Shown here: positions 30,163 through 39,277 of the stretch, piece by piece
Position numbering within the stretch: the stretch's first letter is position 1
Layout: the number at the start of each line of letters is the position of its first letter
Assembly (NCBI RefSeq): GCF_001875325.1
Contig: NZ_MDDC01000009.1
Span: 61,052-125,051, forward strand
Direction: 5' to 3'
DNA from: Neomoorella thermoacetica
Lineage (GTDB): Bacteria; Bacillota; DSM-521; Neomoorellales; Neomoorellaceae
DNA length: 64,000 bases
Notes under the pieces: model-generated
The model's input: only the letters and a program-made list of their open reading frames with translations
What the model was told of the DNA's origin: nothing
The model's database searches: none
Made by a program: the position numbers and the translations under genes

Positions 30163-31071
30163 TTGCGCTTATCGCCCACAGAAAGAATATCTTATAGTAA
30201 AGACAGGTTTGCTCGTCGGGATGGTGAGACTTTGTTCGCTGCCGTTATACCCGCCTGCAACGAAGCCGGCCGTCTGGTCAGGGTAATTAAAAACCTGTGG
30301 ACCTTGCCCCTGGATTTATTTATCCTGGTCCTCAACGGCTGCCGGGATGCCACCCTGGCCGAGGTCCTCGACTTTACAGGCTCCAGGGCCAGAATCATCT
30401 ATTTCCCCGAAGCCCTGGGTCCCGATGTCCCCCGGGCCATAGGGACATTGTATGCCCTGGAGCAGGGCGCCCGGGGCCTTCTCTATGTCGATGGTGATAT
30501 GGTAGGTAACTTTAACCAGGAAGCAGAACGCCTCCTGGAAGCCCTGGAAAGAGACGTCGACCTGGCCCTCTGTAATTGCTACCCCGAGGTGAAACCCCGG
30601 CATCCCCTGGCAGGGGCTGTCCTTTACTACCGGGGCTTGCTGAACCGCGAGCTGGGCCTCTGGTCCAATATCGGTTACGCTACCCCTTCCCACGGCCCCC
30701 ACGCCATTTCGCGCCGCCTGCTGCTGCAAATACCCCTGGCCGACCTGGCCGTACCCCCCCTGACCCTGGTCCACGCCACCCGGACCGGTTGCAACGTATC
30801 TGTAGCCGTTACCCTGGATCATATCTACCTGGGGTCACGGCAACGCCTCGACCCCCATGCGGAAACCATGGCTGTGACCCTCATCGGCGACTGTATCCAG
30901 GCCCTTAAAACCGCCAGGGGAGAGACTCCCGGCCGTTCTACAGCAGGATGTAATTACCTTGGCTACGATCCCGCCCGGCGGCGGGACATCCTGGTCCGAG
31001 TCCTTTCCGGGCAGCGTCCCTTATTGATTATGTCAAGTTTCCATAATGCTCCTGGCCTGGCAACTATTTAG
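30163..31071 (+). CDS. Family 2-like glycosyltransferase
   Basis: Up to 302 aa. AAVIPACNEAGRLVRVIKNL is the GT-A nucleotide-sugar fold start (cited as near residue 26-45). LLYVDGDMVG has the DxD-like metal motif. HGPHAISRRLL and TLDHIYLGSRQR occur in the acceptor half. The start is uncertain: TTG 30163 opens the frame, but TTG 30232, just before the fold begins and after GGTGAG, is at least as likely. Divergent from yabG. No membrane segment is evident. Substrate unknown. Confidence 0.72.
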   Translation: MRLSPTERISYSKDRFARRDGETLFAAVIPACNEAGRLVRVIKNLWTLPLDLFILVLNGCRDATLAEVLDFTGSRARIIYFPEALGPDVPRAIGTLYALEQGARGLLYVDGDMVGNFNQEAERLLEALERDVDLALCNCYPEVKPRHPLAGAVLYYRGLLNRELGLWSNIGYATPSHGPHAISRRLLLQIPLADLAVPPLTLVHATRTGCNVSVAVTLDHIYLGSRQRLDPHAETMAVTLIGDCIQALKTARGETPGRSTAGCNYLGYDPARRRDILVRVLSGQRPLLIMSSFHNAPGLATI

Positions 31072-31074
31072 CAA

Positions 31075-31103
31075 TGACGAATTATGTTAATTAAAGGTAT
31101 AAT
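31075..31103 (+). promoter_or_regulatory. Possible promoter of the SleB-like gene
   Basis: TGACGA (31075-31080), 17 bases, TATAAT (31098-31103). The -10 is perfect and the -35 poor. A spore-specific factor cannot be excluded. Confidence 0.35.
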
Positions 31104-31158
31104 AGCAGTAAGCTGGATGGCCTGTCCGGGATAGAGAAAAAAATAATTTAAGGAGTTG

Positions 31159-31944
31159 ATGGCAATAAAAAGTAGAGACCATACCCGCTGGCGGCTGTTC
31201 CTGCTGGTTACCTTCCTTTTGACCGGCCTCCTCGCCTTTGCCGGTACAGCCGCCGCAGCCACTTACACCGTCCAACCTGGTGATACCCTGTACTTCATCG
31301 GCCAGCGTTATGGTATCAGCGCCTGGGATTTACAAAAGGCAAATAACCTTGACAGCACCTGGATCTACCCGGGTCAGACCCTCTGGGTCCCTGACGGGGG
31401 TGGGAATACTTACATCGTCCAGCCAGGTGATACCCTCTTCTTCATTGGCCAGCGCTATGGCGTCACTGCAGACCAAATAATGGCAGCCAACGGCTTATCC
31501 AGCGATATTATTTATCCGGGACAGGCCCTGCGCATCCCCAATGGGACCCGGACAGCGACTGCCTCCAGGGGGACAAGCTCCGGTTATAGCTCCAGTGACC
31601 TGGATCTGCTGGCCCACCTGGTCTACGGTGAAGCCCGGGGCGAACCCTATGCTGGCCAGGTCGCCGTGGCCGCGGTAGCTATTAACCGCACCCGTGACGG
31701 CCGCTTTCCCAGTACCATCGCCGGGGTTATCTACGATATCGATGCCTTTACCTCGGTAAACGACGGCCAATTTTACCTTACTCCCGACGCTACGGCCTAT
31801 CAGGCAGCCCGGGAAGCCCTGCGAGGTTATGACCCCAGTGGCGGCGCCCTCTATTTCTGGAATCCTGCCCAGGTACCGGCCGACTCCTGGGTCTGGACGC
31901 GTACCATCATCACTACCATCGGTAACCACGTTTTTGCCCGGTAA
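31159..31944 (+). CDS. Secreted cell-wall hydrolase: two LysM repeats plus SleB-type domain
   Basis: 261 aa. Signal peptide to about residue 35 (LLAFAGTAAAA). LysM 1 (YTVQPGDTLYFIGQRYGI) and LysM 2 (YIVQPGDTLFFIGQRYGV) are near-duplicates. The hydrolase_2 (SleB/CwlJ) domain starts at LAHLVYGEARGEPYAGQVAV, with the catalytic Glu in GEARGE, and has FTSVNDGQFYL and GALYFWNPAQ. SleB-type enzymes cut spore cortex at germination. ATG 31159 follows AAGGAG closely; TTG 31156 is the alternative. Confidence 0.92.
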   Translation: MAIKSRDHTRWRLFLLVTFLLTGLLAFAGTAAAATYTVQPGDTLYFIGQRYGISAWDLQKANNLDSTWIYPGQTLWVPDGGGNTYIVQPGDTLFFIGQRYGVTADQIMAANGLSSDIIYPGQALRIPNGTRTATASRGTSSGYSSSDLDLLAHLVYGEARGEPYAGQVAVAAVAINRTRDGRFPSTIAGVIYDIDAFTSVNDGQFYLTPDATAYQAAREALRGYDPSGGALYFWNPAQVPADSWVWTRTIITTIGNHVFAR

Positions 31945-31970
31945 ATAAAACCGGGGCGGAGGCCAGGAAA

Positions 31971-32010
31971 AAGGGGTGGCAGCCTGAAAACAGGCTCGCC
32001 ACCCCTTTGT
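31971..32010 (+). terminator. Terminator of the SleB-like gene
   Basis: GGGGTGGC/GCCACCCC outer stem and AGCCTG/CAGGCT inner stem around an AAAA loop (31973-32005), then TTTGTTTA. Confidence 0.75.
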
Positions 32011-32258
32011 TTACACTTGCCGGGGGCTTGTTCCCCTCTCCGGGGATAATGGCTCATATCGCCCTGGCTTTGTCTGTGCTCGCTCCATGGTCCTCACGAA
32101 GCGGCCTGCGCCCAACTTTACCGAAGAAGTAACCCCATCCTCCAGGCTACCCGGCAGAGCTTATCAATCTTCGGCACTGCCCGGGGCCCCTTCGCCGCCC
32201 GCCTAAAGCTCCTCGCTGCAGGTAAAGACCTGAACGGCCCCGGCCCGGTCGCCGGGGT
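32011..32258. other. Non-coding spacer with degenerate dispersed element
   Basis: No credible gene. Bases 32072-32130 resemble 11585-11640: both carry GCTCCATGGT followed about 15 bases later by GCGGC and then CAACTT. The stretch at 42554-42585 shares a shorter, weaker part. The rest is GC-rich sequence without clear structure. It lies between the convergent SleB-like and ykuK genes. Confidence 0.4.
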
Positions 32259-32744
32259 TTACCCGCTCTTGGTATACTTATCGGCCACCTTGGAGGCGCC
32301 ACAAGAGTAAGGTTTGATCTTGGCGGCAAACCCGCTCCCTACCACCATCCCGACTATCTCCCGGATCAAGTCCCGGGTCTCGCCATTGGGACCTATATCC
32401 AGGTGGATTTCCACGTTTAAATCAGCATGGCCGTTGGCCGCCAGCCTCTGGGCGATGAAACTGGCTGTTTCCAGGGAGAGGGCTGTTTCATAAAAGATCT
32501 TCTGGCGCAGGGAGGTAATTTTACGCTGGTACTTTTTGCGGTAATAGTAACGTGCTCCCCTGCCTACCTGATGGACAATAACGGCCGTGACGAAACAGGT
32601 ACGCACCCGGGCCTGGGAATCCGAGCCGATGATAATCTTGTATTGTGCTCCGGGGTTGGCATCAATAAACTGCATCATGTCGGCAAACATCTCGTCTTCC
32701 GTCAGGCGACCCCTGGTAGGACTGGTAAAATACACTGGTTCCAC
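32259..32744 (-). CDS. YkuK-family RNase H-like protein
   Basis: 161 aa. It starts VYFTSPTRGRLTEDEM; YKIIIGSDSQARVRTCFVTAVIV, cited in part as GSDSQ (near 41), is the first strand of the RNase H-like fold with its acidic residue. LNVEIHLDIGPNGETRDLI gives a second acidic position. YkuK (DUF458) function is not established. It ends the rsmA-ykuK pair, 11 bp after rsmA. Confidence 0.88.
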   Translation of the reverse strand: MEPVYFTSPTRGRLTEDEMFADMMQFIDANPGAQYKIIIGSDSQARVRTCFVTAVIVHQVGRGARYYYRKKYQRKITSLRQKIFYETALSLETASFIAQRLAANGHADLNVEIHLDIGPNGETRDLIREIVGMVVGSGFAAKIKPYSCGASKVADKYTKSG

Positions 32745-32755
32745 CTTCTTTCCCT

Positions 32756-33622
32756 TTAGTGCTGCAGTGTCCTGCTGATACTGGCAAATTCCTCCATCCC
32801 CAGGGTCTCCCCACGGCGCCGCGGGTCGATACCGGCCCCTGCCAGGGCCTTCATTATTTCCGATTTCTCAACGCCCAGACTCACCAGGGCATTGAGAATG
32901 GTCTTTCGCCGCTGGTTAAAAGCAGCCCGGACTACCCGGAAAAAGAAGTCCTCATCCTCTACCTGTACCGCCGGACGGGTGCGACAGGTTAGCTTCAGGA
33001 CCAGGGATTCCACTTCCGGCTGCGGATAAAATACCGTCCGCGGGACTTTGAGGACAACGGCCGGTTCTGTATAATACTGCACCACGACACTCAGGGCGCC
33101 GTAGTCCTTTCCTCCAGGCCGGGCCAGCATGCGGTAACCTACCTCGGCCTGGACCATTAAAACTAATTCTGCTATCCGGAACCTGCTGGTCAGTAAATGG
33201 ATCAGGATTGGTGTGGTTATATAATAAGGAAGGTTAGCCACAACCTTATAAGTGGGCAACCTTCCCTCTCCAATCCCTAAAATTCCGGCCACCAGCCGGT
33301 CAAAATCGACTTTCAGGGCATCACCGGCAACCAGGCGGACGTTATCCCTGCCGGCCAGGGTTTCTTCCAGAGCAGCAAACAATTCCCGGTCGATTTCAAT
33401 GGCTATTACCAGGCCGGCCCTGGCGGCCAGTTCCTGGGTAAGAGCTCCCAGGCCGGGGCCGATTTCCACCACAGTATCACCGGGGCCGAGTTCGGCTGCC
33501 CGGGCAATCTTCCGGACTATATTGGCGTCTACAAGAAAATTCTGGCCGCGGGATTTGCGCGGGACCAGTCCCTTTTCCCGGACCAGAGCCAGGGTTCTCC
33601 CCGGCGTGGCTACAGAATCCAC
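32756..33622 (-). CDS. rsmA: 16S rRNA dimethyladenosine transferase
   Basis: 288 aa from GTG 33622, which has GGAGGG at good spacing; the frame runs on to 33721 without need. SRGQNFLVD, the SAM motif VVEIGPGLGALT, and the catalytic NLPYYITTPI (NLPY) are present. It dimethylates two adenines near the 3' end of 16S rRNA. A terminator separates it from the yabE-like gene upstream. The Bacillus order yabE-rnmV-ksgA-yabG is kept except for rnmV. Confidence 0.96.
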   Translation of the reverse strand: MDSVATPGRTLALVREKGLVPRKSRGQNFLVDANIVRKIARAAELGPGDTVVEIGPGLGALTQELAARAGLVIAIEIDRELFAALEETLAGRDNVRLVAGDALKVDFDRLVAGILGIGEGRLPTYKVVANLPYYITTPILIHLLTSRFRIAELVLMVQAEVGYRMLARPGGKDYGALSVVVQYYTEPAVVLKVPRTVFYPQPEVESLVLKLTCRTRPAVQVEDEDFFFRVVRAAFNQRRKTILNALVSLGVEKSEIMKALAGAGIDPRRRGETLGMEEFASISRTLQH

Positions 33623-33679
33623 CCTGATCCCTCCGTAAACTATTATACTACACCCGGCACCAGGGTACAAATACCTGTA

Positions 33680-33710
33680 AAAGGAAAAACCACCCGTCAG
33701 GGTGGTTTTC
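33680..33710 (-). terminator. Terminator between the yabE-like gene and rsmA
   Basis: A 10-bp perfect stem (33700-33709 with 33686-33695), 4-base loop and a run of T on the minus strand. The stem is rich in A and T at its ends and would also work on the plus strand. Confidence 0.85.
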
Positions 33711-33733
33711 AGGGAAGGCACTACTGGATTCCC

Positions 33734-34735
33734 TCAACGCAGGACATAGACTTTCACCCGGCGGACACCCCAGCGGTAAGTATCCGCCTCGGTATTCAGG
33801 AAGACGTCAATACGGTCGCCCTTGATGGCACTGCCGATATCCTGGGCGATACCAAAGCCGTAACCCTCGACATAAAGGCGGGTACCCAGGGGAACCACCG
33901 CGGGATCTACGGCAATGGTCCCCACGCGGGGGTAGGCGCCGGTGGCCGTCGGCGCACCGGAGTGGGTATAGGCCGTGGCCGTGGCCCAGAAGACTCGCTC
34001 AAAGCGAAAACTCTGCCCGCCCCGGGAGGCTGTATCCGGGGCTCCAACGGCAACTATCTCCGGTACAGGTTCCTTCAGGGTTTCTGTGGAGACCAGCTCG
34101 CGTTTAACCTCCTGGCCGTCCTCAAAGATAACCCGGTAGGTCTCTTCCTGGAGACCCTTTTCTCCCTCTTGCAGCAAGCGAGTGTTACCCTTTTCCAGTT
34201 GCGGGTCCGGGCGCCGTTCCACCCGGTAGTTGATTTCCTTGCTGACGGTTTCCGTCTTTACAGTTACCCGGATCACCTTGATGCTGTCTCCCGCGGCAAT
34301 GGTAGTATTGAGGTCAGGGGTCACCCGGTCTGCCGGGTTCAGCCTGACCCCTGCTTTATTCAAGACGTTGGCCACCGTATCCGGCGGTGTTAAGATCTCC
34401 TGTTCCCGGCCGTCAGCACTTATTTTAACCGGTACCGCCCTTTTTATAGTTATCACTGTATCCCTGGTAACCGGTGCATCCAGGGCCGGGGTGACGGCAT
34501 CCCCTGCCCCCAGGGTAATATGCTGCTGGCTTAAAAACTCGCCAACTGTAGGGGCAAAGGTGCGTTTAGCAATTCTTTGTCCATCTACCTCCAGGGTTAC
34601 CTTTTTCCAGGTATAATTCATTACTCCCCACCCGGTGCCGGTAAAAAGCACTAGTACCGCCACCAGGAGCCAGGGCCAGGGCCGGCGGCGCCCCCGGGAG
34701 TGCTTCTGGCGCCAGTTATTAATCCAGCCGTCCAT
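33734..34735 (-). CDS. YabE-like cell-wall protein: DUF348, G5 and 3D domains
   Basis: 333 aa. One N-terminal membrane anchor (WPWLLVAVLVLFTGTGWGV). Two ubiquitin-like DUF348 repeats at about 45-160 (VTLEVDGQRIAKRTFAPTVGE; VPVKISADGREQEILTPPDTV). G5 domain near 165-240. The 3D domain at the end carries its aspartates in GTIAVDPAVVPLGTRLYVEG and IKGDRIDVF, as in resuscitation-promoting and MltA-like folds. Probably a secreted peptidoglycan lytic enzyme. It is a paralogue of the next gene. Confidence 0.92.
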   Translation of the reverse strand: MDGWINNWRQKHSRGRRRPWPWLLVAVLVLFTGTGWGVMNYTWKKVTLEVDGQRIAKRTFAPTVGEFLSQQHITLGAGDAVTPALDAPVTRDTVITIKRAVPVKISADGREQEILTPPDTVANVLNKAGVRLNPADRVTPDLNTTIAAGDSIKVIRVTVKTETVSKEINYRVERRPDPQLEKGNTRLLQEGEKGLQEETYRVIFEDGQEVKRELVSTETLKEPVPEIVAVGAPDTASRGGQSFRFERVFWATATAYTHSGAPTATGAYPRVGTIAVDPAVVPLGTRLYVEGYGFGIAQDIGSAIKGDRIDVFLNTEADTYRWGVRRVKVYVLR

Positions 34736-34862
34736 GGGTCACCTCCAGGTTTAACTCCTTAAGTACAATTGATAAACTGACCTCCTGTACCTTTATATGC
34801 CGGCCCTAAATACTTCGACGCAGGAGTAAGATTTTCCTGCCCTTACGCCTGGAATTTTTTGT

Positions 34863-35843
34863 CTAATTATCGAGAATGCGAACGATTACCGGTCGCCGGC
34901 CCCAGCGGATTGCTTCCCCCTCGCTGTCCATAAAGAGATCGATGCGGTTGCCTTTGATGAGCCCACCGGTATCCTGGGCGACGGCATAGCCATAACCTTC
35001 TACATAGAGCCTGGTTCCCAGGGGGATAACCTGCGGGTCTACGGCGACAACGCCCCGGTAGGGCCAGATCCCGGTGGCCGTCCGGTTGCCCGTATGGGTA
35101 TAAGCCGTGGCAATTAGCATCAGGGTGTCCCCGGCCCGGGCGGAAACTTCTAGATAATCCCTGCTGCCGTAAGCAATTATTTTGGGGGTGGGCTGGATTT
35201 CAACCCATGTCTCTAAAAGCCGGCGCTCGATTTCAACGCCATTCTCTTTTCGTACCTGGTATTTATAGTAGCGGACACCGGGTTGCCCCTCCTGCACCAC
35301 CTTTTCCTGGCCGGGAGCCAGGTAACGGTCCGGCCGGCGCACCACCGGCGGATCTACCGGTTGCTGCTGCACTTCGATACTATCCTCGACGCGAATTACC
35401 CGGATGTACTGGCGGGGTTCTTCGCTTCCCAGATTGGTCTCCACCCTGTCCCGGGGACCCAGGGTTATACCCTCCCGGGCCAGGAGCTCACTGGCCACAG
35501 AGACTGCTTCCCGGGGCCAGATATTTTCGCCGGCAACCTCGGCCGCCACAGGCGTACCCCTGGCCATAAACAGCTTCAAGCCGGGCCAGAACCAGCCTCC
35601 CGGAAGGGGTAAAATCCAGTCGCCAATCCTTAAGTTTTCCTGTTTCCGGGACTGGAAATCGCCTACCAGCCACTGGTTGATGGTCACCTGCCTGGCCTGA
35701 CCATCGGCGTAGATATCAACCTGTTTACCGGTCCAGCCCACTAGGAAGGGGGTCAGTAGTCCCGCCACCAGGCAGGCCAGGAGCACCGGTTTACGCCCCC
35801 GGCCTGCGGGCTGCCGGCCGCAAGGCTGTCGCAGCGGAAACAT
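34863..35843 (-). CDS. Second YabE-like protein: G5 and 3D domains
   Basis: 326 aa. Membrane anchor at about 20-37, then an altered DUF348-like part (KQVDIYADGQARQVTINQW; EAVSVASELLAREGITLGP). G5-like region with EKVVQEGQPGVRYYKYQ. 3D domain with VVAVDPQVIPLGTRLYVEG and IKGNRIDLFMDSEGE. The 3D half is very like that of the neighbour 127 bp downstream, which suggests local duplication; the N-terminal halves have diverged more. Confidence 0.9.
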   Translation of the reverse strand: MFPLRQPCGRQPAGRGRKPVLLACLVAGLLTPFLVGWTGKQVDIYADGQARQVTINQWLVGDFQSRKQENLRIGDWILPLPGGWFWPGLKLFMARGTPVAAEVAGENIWPREAVSVASELLAREGITLGPRDRVETNLGSEEPRQYIRVIRVEDSIEVQQQPVDPPVVRRPDRYLAPGQEKVVQEGQPGVRYYKYQVRKENGVEIERRLLETWVEIQPTPKIIAYGSRDYLEVSARAGDTLMLIATAYTHTGNRTATGIWPYRGVVAVDPQVIPLGTRLYVEGYGYAVAQDTGGLIKGNRIDLFMDSEGEAIRWGRRPVIVRILDN

Positions 35844-35904
35844 GGCTTCACTCCTTCCATTATACGCCGCCCATATTCTTGCCAGAATATTTGTTTTTTA
35901 TACT

Positions 35905-35947
35905 GCAAATAAAAACCCGCCCCTTAGAAAAAGCAAAGGGACGGGTT
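35905..35947 (-). terminator. Terminator after metG-tatD
   Basis: ACCCG-x-CCCTT (35915-35925) pairs with AAGGG-x-CGGGT (35936-35946), one internal mismatch, followed on the minus strand by TTTTTATTT. Confidence 0.7.
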
Positions 35948-36090
35948 CAACTTTCACCGGCCAGCCCGGTTAGCGCCCGGATCAAGCCGTTCGCTGCAAA
36001 CAAAAGCCATCCTAACCGGTCACCATGAAAGGCTCCCGGTTAAATAAAAGCGGCGTCCCGGTCGCCAGAACCTGACATTTACCGGGGTTT

Positions 36091-36861
36091 CTAGATCCCA
36101 AACAGCTTCCGGGCGTTGGCAGTGGTGGCAGCCATGACTTCCTCCACCGCCTGGCCCCGGGCAGCCGCCAGGGCCGCTGCTACCAGGCCCACGTAGGCCG
36201 GCTCGTTGCGCTGGCCGCGGTGGGGTTCCGGTGTCAGGTAGGGACAATCGGTCTCTATCAGCAGCCTTTCCAGGGGTACCCGGGCAGCCACGGCCCGGAG
36301 TTTGACGGCGTTTTTAAAGGTCACCGGCCCGGCGAAGGAGATATAAAAGCCCAGGTCCAGGCACCGGCGGGCCATCTCCCAGCTACCGGAAAAACAGTGG
36401 AGCACGCCCCCGGCCGGGTAGGGTGCCGCCTGCTGCAGGATGCGCAGGGTGTCCTCATGGGCGTCGCGGTCATGGATAATCACCGGTAGCCTCAAGCTTC
36501 GCGCCAGGTCCAGGTGCCAGTGGAAGACCTCCTGCTGCCGCCGGCGGGGCGAGAGATTACGGTAGTAATCGAGCCCTGTTTCACCAATGGCCACCACCCG
36601 GCTGTCCCCGGCCAAGCCCCGGATGATGGCTGCCGCTTCTTCATCAAAGTTTAAAGCGTCGTGGGGATGCACGGCCACGGCGGCGTAGATATACCCCCGG
36701 CTGTGGGCCTGTTCCACTGCCAGGCGGGAGGAAGGGACATCGTAGCCGACATTAACCAGCCCTACCACCCCGGCCTGCTCCAGGCGGGTCATAACCTGGT
36801 CCAGGTCGCCGGCGAAGGCCGGGTCATTGAGGTGGGCATGGGAGTCGATAAGTTCCACCAT
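36091..36861 (-). CDS. tatD: TatD-family metal-dependent DNase
   Basis: 256 aa TIM-barrel hydrolase. Metal ligands are in DSHAHLNDPAF, GETGLDYYRN, IHDRDAHEDT, HCFSGSWEMA and ETDCPYLTPEPHRG. TatD proteins are 3'-5' DNases or tRNA/DNA quality-control factors. It starts directly after the metG stop, as in Bacillus (metS-yabD). Confidence 0.95.
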   Translation of the reverse strand: MVELIDSHAHLNDPAFAGDLDQVMTRLEQAGVVGLVNVGYDVPSSRLAVEQAHSRGYIYAAVAVHPHDALNFDEEAAAIIRGLAGDSRVVAIGETGLDYYRNLSPRRRQQEVFHWHLDLARSLRLPVIIHDRDAHEDTLRILQQAAPYPAGGVLHCFSGSWEMARRCLDLGFYISFAGPVTFKNAVKLRAVAARVPLERLLIETDCPYLTPEPHRGQRNEPAYVGLVAAALAAARGQAVEEVMAATTANARKLFGI

Positions 36862-38817
36862 TTAGCGCACCTGGGCGCCGTCTTTGATGGCCCGCTCCGT
36901 GGTTACCAGGCTTAAGGATTCGTCGTCAACGGCCGCCAGGACCATGCCCTGGGAGACGATACCTCGAAGCTTGGCAGGTTTCAAGTTGGCTACGATGACA
37001 ACCCTCTTGCCCACCAGTTCCTCCGGCTGGTAGTGGCGGGCAATGCCGGCCACAATGGTGCGTTCCTCATCGCCGACCCGGACCTGGAGTTTCAGGAGTT
37101 TGTCGGCATTGGCCACCTTTTCGGCCGCCAGGACCAGGCCTACCCGCAATTTAATCCGGGCGAATTCCTCGATGGTAATTTCTTCTTCACCGGATTGGGC
37201 AACAGCCCCCCCGGCGGGAGCAGCCTCCGGCGCTTTAACCGGTTCCGTTGCTTTTTCTGCCACTGGTATCTCTCCTTCTTTTAAATCAATCCGGGGGAAC
37301 AGGGCCTCGCCCCTCCTCACCCTGGTACCCGCGGGTACGCCACCCCAGGTGGCCAGGCTCTCCCACGTGCGAGCCGCCGGGACGTCTTTAAGGCCCAGCT
37401 GGTCCCAGACCCGGTCAGGTACGCCGGGCATAAAGGGGCCCACCATAATCGTCGCCTGGCGCACGGCTTCGGCCAGGTTATAGAGAACCGTCTGCAGGCG
37501 CGGTTTTTGCCCGGGGTCCCTGGCCAGGGCCCAGGGGGCGGTTTCTTCAATATATTTATTGGCCCGGTTAACCAGGCGCCAGATAGCTACCAGGGCCCTG
37601 GCAAACTCATAGTGATTCAGGGCGTTGTCCACCTCGTCCGGGATGCCGGCGGCCAGGTTTTTGAGCTCTTCGTCCAGGGGTTCCGGGGCTGCCGGCGGGG
37701 CAATAACGCCCTCGTTAAACTTCTCGATCATAGCCGTCGTCCGGCTGAGGAGGTTGCCGAAGTCGTTGGCCAGGTCGGTATTGTAGCGGTTGATTAAGGC
37801 GTCCTCGCTGTAATAGCCGTCGGCACCATAGGGCATCTCCCTGAGGAGGAAGTAGCGGATGGCGTCGGAGCCGTAGCGGTCAATGAGGATTATGGGGTCA
37901 ACGACGTTCCCCCTGGATTTGGACATCTTACCGCCGTCAACCAATAGCCAGCCGTGGCCGAAGACCTGGCGGGGCGGGTCAATCCCGGCGGCCATGAGGA
38001 TAATAGGCCAGATAATGGTATGGAAGCGGACAATATCTTTGCCCACCAGGTGCACGGCCGCCGGCCAGTATTTGCGGAAGAGATGGTCGTCGGCAGTGCC
38101 GTATCCCAGGGCCGAGATATAGTTGGTCAGGGCGTCGAACCACACGTAGATAACGTGTTTGGGGTCCATGGGCACCGGAATGCCCCAGTCAAAGGTCGTC
38201 CGGGAGATGCACAGGTCCTCCAGGCCGCCCTCGATAAAACTAATCATTTCGTTACGCCGGGTGACAGGCTGGATAAAATCGGGATGATCTTTGATATATT
38301 GCAGCAAGCGGTCGGCGTATTTACTCATGCGGAAGAAATAGCTTTCTTCCTTGACCAGTTCCACCGGCCGGCCGCAATCGGGGCAGTTGCCATCCACCAG
38401 CTGCCGTTCTGTCCAGAATGTCTCGCAGGGAGTACAGTACCAGCCCTCGTAAGTTGATTTATAGATATCGCCCTGGTCATATATCTTTTGCAGCAGGGCC
38501 TGGACGACCCGTGCGTGGCGCGGTTCGGTGGTACGGATAAAATCATTATAAGAGATATTGAGGCGCCGCCAGAGTTCCTGGAAAGTGGCGACGATCCGGT
38601 CCACATACTGGATGGGCTCCAGGTTGGCCTCCCTGGCCTTGCGCTGGATCTTCTGGCCGTGTTCGTCCGACCCGGTAAGAAAGTAGACGTCGTAGCCCCG
38701 CAGGCGCTTGTAACGCGCCAGGGTGTCGGCCATGGTGGTGGTCAGGGCATGGCCGATATGCAACTTATCGCTGGGGTAATAGATAGGGGTAGTTACATAG
38801 AAAACCTTGTCCCCCAC
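36862..38817 (-). CDS. metG: Methionyl-tRNA synthetase
   Basis: 651 aa. Class I motifs YYPSDKLHIGHA (HIGH-type) and GGKMSKSRGNVVDP (KMSKS). Zinc knuckle CTPCETFWTERQLVDGNCPDC, cited as two CxxC pairs near 126-147. C-terminal EMAP/Trbp111-like tRNA-binding domain (FARIKLRVGLVLAAEKV ... IVANLKPAKLRGI) used for dimerisation. Start GTG 38817 with GGGGACG upstream. Divergent from abrB. Confidence 0.97.
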   Translation of the reverse strand: MGDKVFYVTTPIYYPSDKLHIGHALTTTMADTLARYKRLRGYDVYFLTGSDEHGQKIQRKAREANLEPIQYVDRIVATFQELWRRLNISYNDFIRTTEPRHARVVQALLQKIYDQGDIYKSTYEGWYCTPCETFWTERQLVDGNCPDCGRPVELVKEESYFFRMSKYADRLLQYIKDHPDFIQPVTRRNEMISFIEGGLEDLCISRTTFDWGIPVPMDPKHVIYVWFDALTNYISALGYGTADDHLFRKYWPAAVHLVGKDIVRFHTIIWPIILMAAGIDPPRQVFGHGWLLVDGGKMSKSRGNVVDPIILIDRYGSDAIRYFLLREMPYGADGYYSEDALINRYNTDLANDFGNLLSRTTAMIEKFNEGVIAPPAAPEPLDEELKNLAAGIPDEVDNALNHYEFARALVAIWRLVNRANKYIEETAPWALARDPGQKPRLQTVLYNLAEAVRQATIMVGPFMPGVPDRVWDQLGLKDVPAARTWESLATWGGVPAGTRVRRGEALFPRIDLKEGEIPVAEKATEPVKAPEAAPAGGAVAQSGEEEITIEEFARIKLRVGLVLAAEKVANADKLLKLQVRVGDEERTIVAGIARHYQPEELVGKRVVIVANLKPAKLRGIVSQGMVLAAVDDESLSLVTTERAIKDGAQVR

Positions 38818-38928
38818 TTGGGTCGTCCCCTTTCGTCAAATTCAGGAGTATTATATTAAAAACAGGAGTAAGGTGTCAAGTTTTGCCTGTAATGGCGCGA
38901 GAATGCTATTTTTTTGTCCGAAATATGG

Positions 38929-38957
38929 TTGACTTTTACTGGAAGGACTGGTACCAT
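38929..38957 (+). promoter_or_regulatory. Promoter of the abrB-like gene
   Basis: TTGACT (38929-38934), 17 bases, TACCAT (38952-38957), 46 bp before the ATG. Confidence 0.6.
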
Positions 38958-39003
38958 ATAGACAGGTTGTCGAAACATGTTGAAACGGGGAGGGGAGAAA
39001 GCC

Positions 39004-39261
39004 ATGATTAAATCAACTGGTATCGTCCGGAAAGTGGACGAGCTTGGCCGGGTAGTCATTCCCATCGAATTACGCCGCACCCTGGGTATCGATGAACGCG
39101 ATGCCCTGGAGATTTATGTCGATCATGAGAAGATCATCCTCAAGAAATATGAGCCGGCCTGCGTCTTCTGCGGCAACGCCGAAGATATCGTTAACTTCCA
39201 CGGGAAGAACGTCTGCCGCGAATGCCTGAAGGCCATGAGCCAGGAGGCCAAAGCCGTCTAA
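39004..39261 (+). CDS. AbrB-family transition-state regulator with C-terminal cysteine pairs
   Basis: 85 aa. AbrB fold at 1-50 (IKSTGIVRKVDELGRVVIP, RTLGIDERDALEIYVD), then CVFCGN and CRECL, a small zinc-ribbon-like pair of CxxC motifs. B. subtilis AbrB, at the same chromosomal place beside metS, has no such pairs. GGGGAGGGGAG precedes ATG 39004; ATG 38977 in frame is less likely. Probably represses stationary-phase genes; targets unknown. Confidence 0.9.
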   Translation: MIKSTGIVRKVDELGRVVIPIELRRTLGIDERDALEIYVDHEKIILKKYEPACVFCGNAEDIVNFHGKNVCRECLKAMSQEAKAV

Positions 39262-39277
39262 GGGAATCCATGGGACA

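Noticed and set aside
31261..31550. Repeated DNA in the SleB-like gene
   Set aside because: The similarity is due to two LysM domains of one protein, not a DNA repeat.
33680..33710. Riboswitch or attenuator before rsmA
   Set aside because: The hairpin is a simple symmetric stem with a T-run right after the yabE-like stop. An ordinary terminator explains it.
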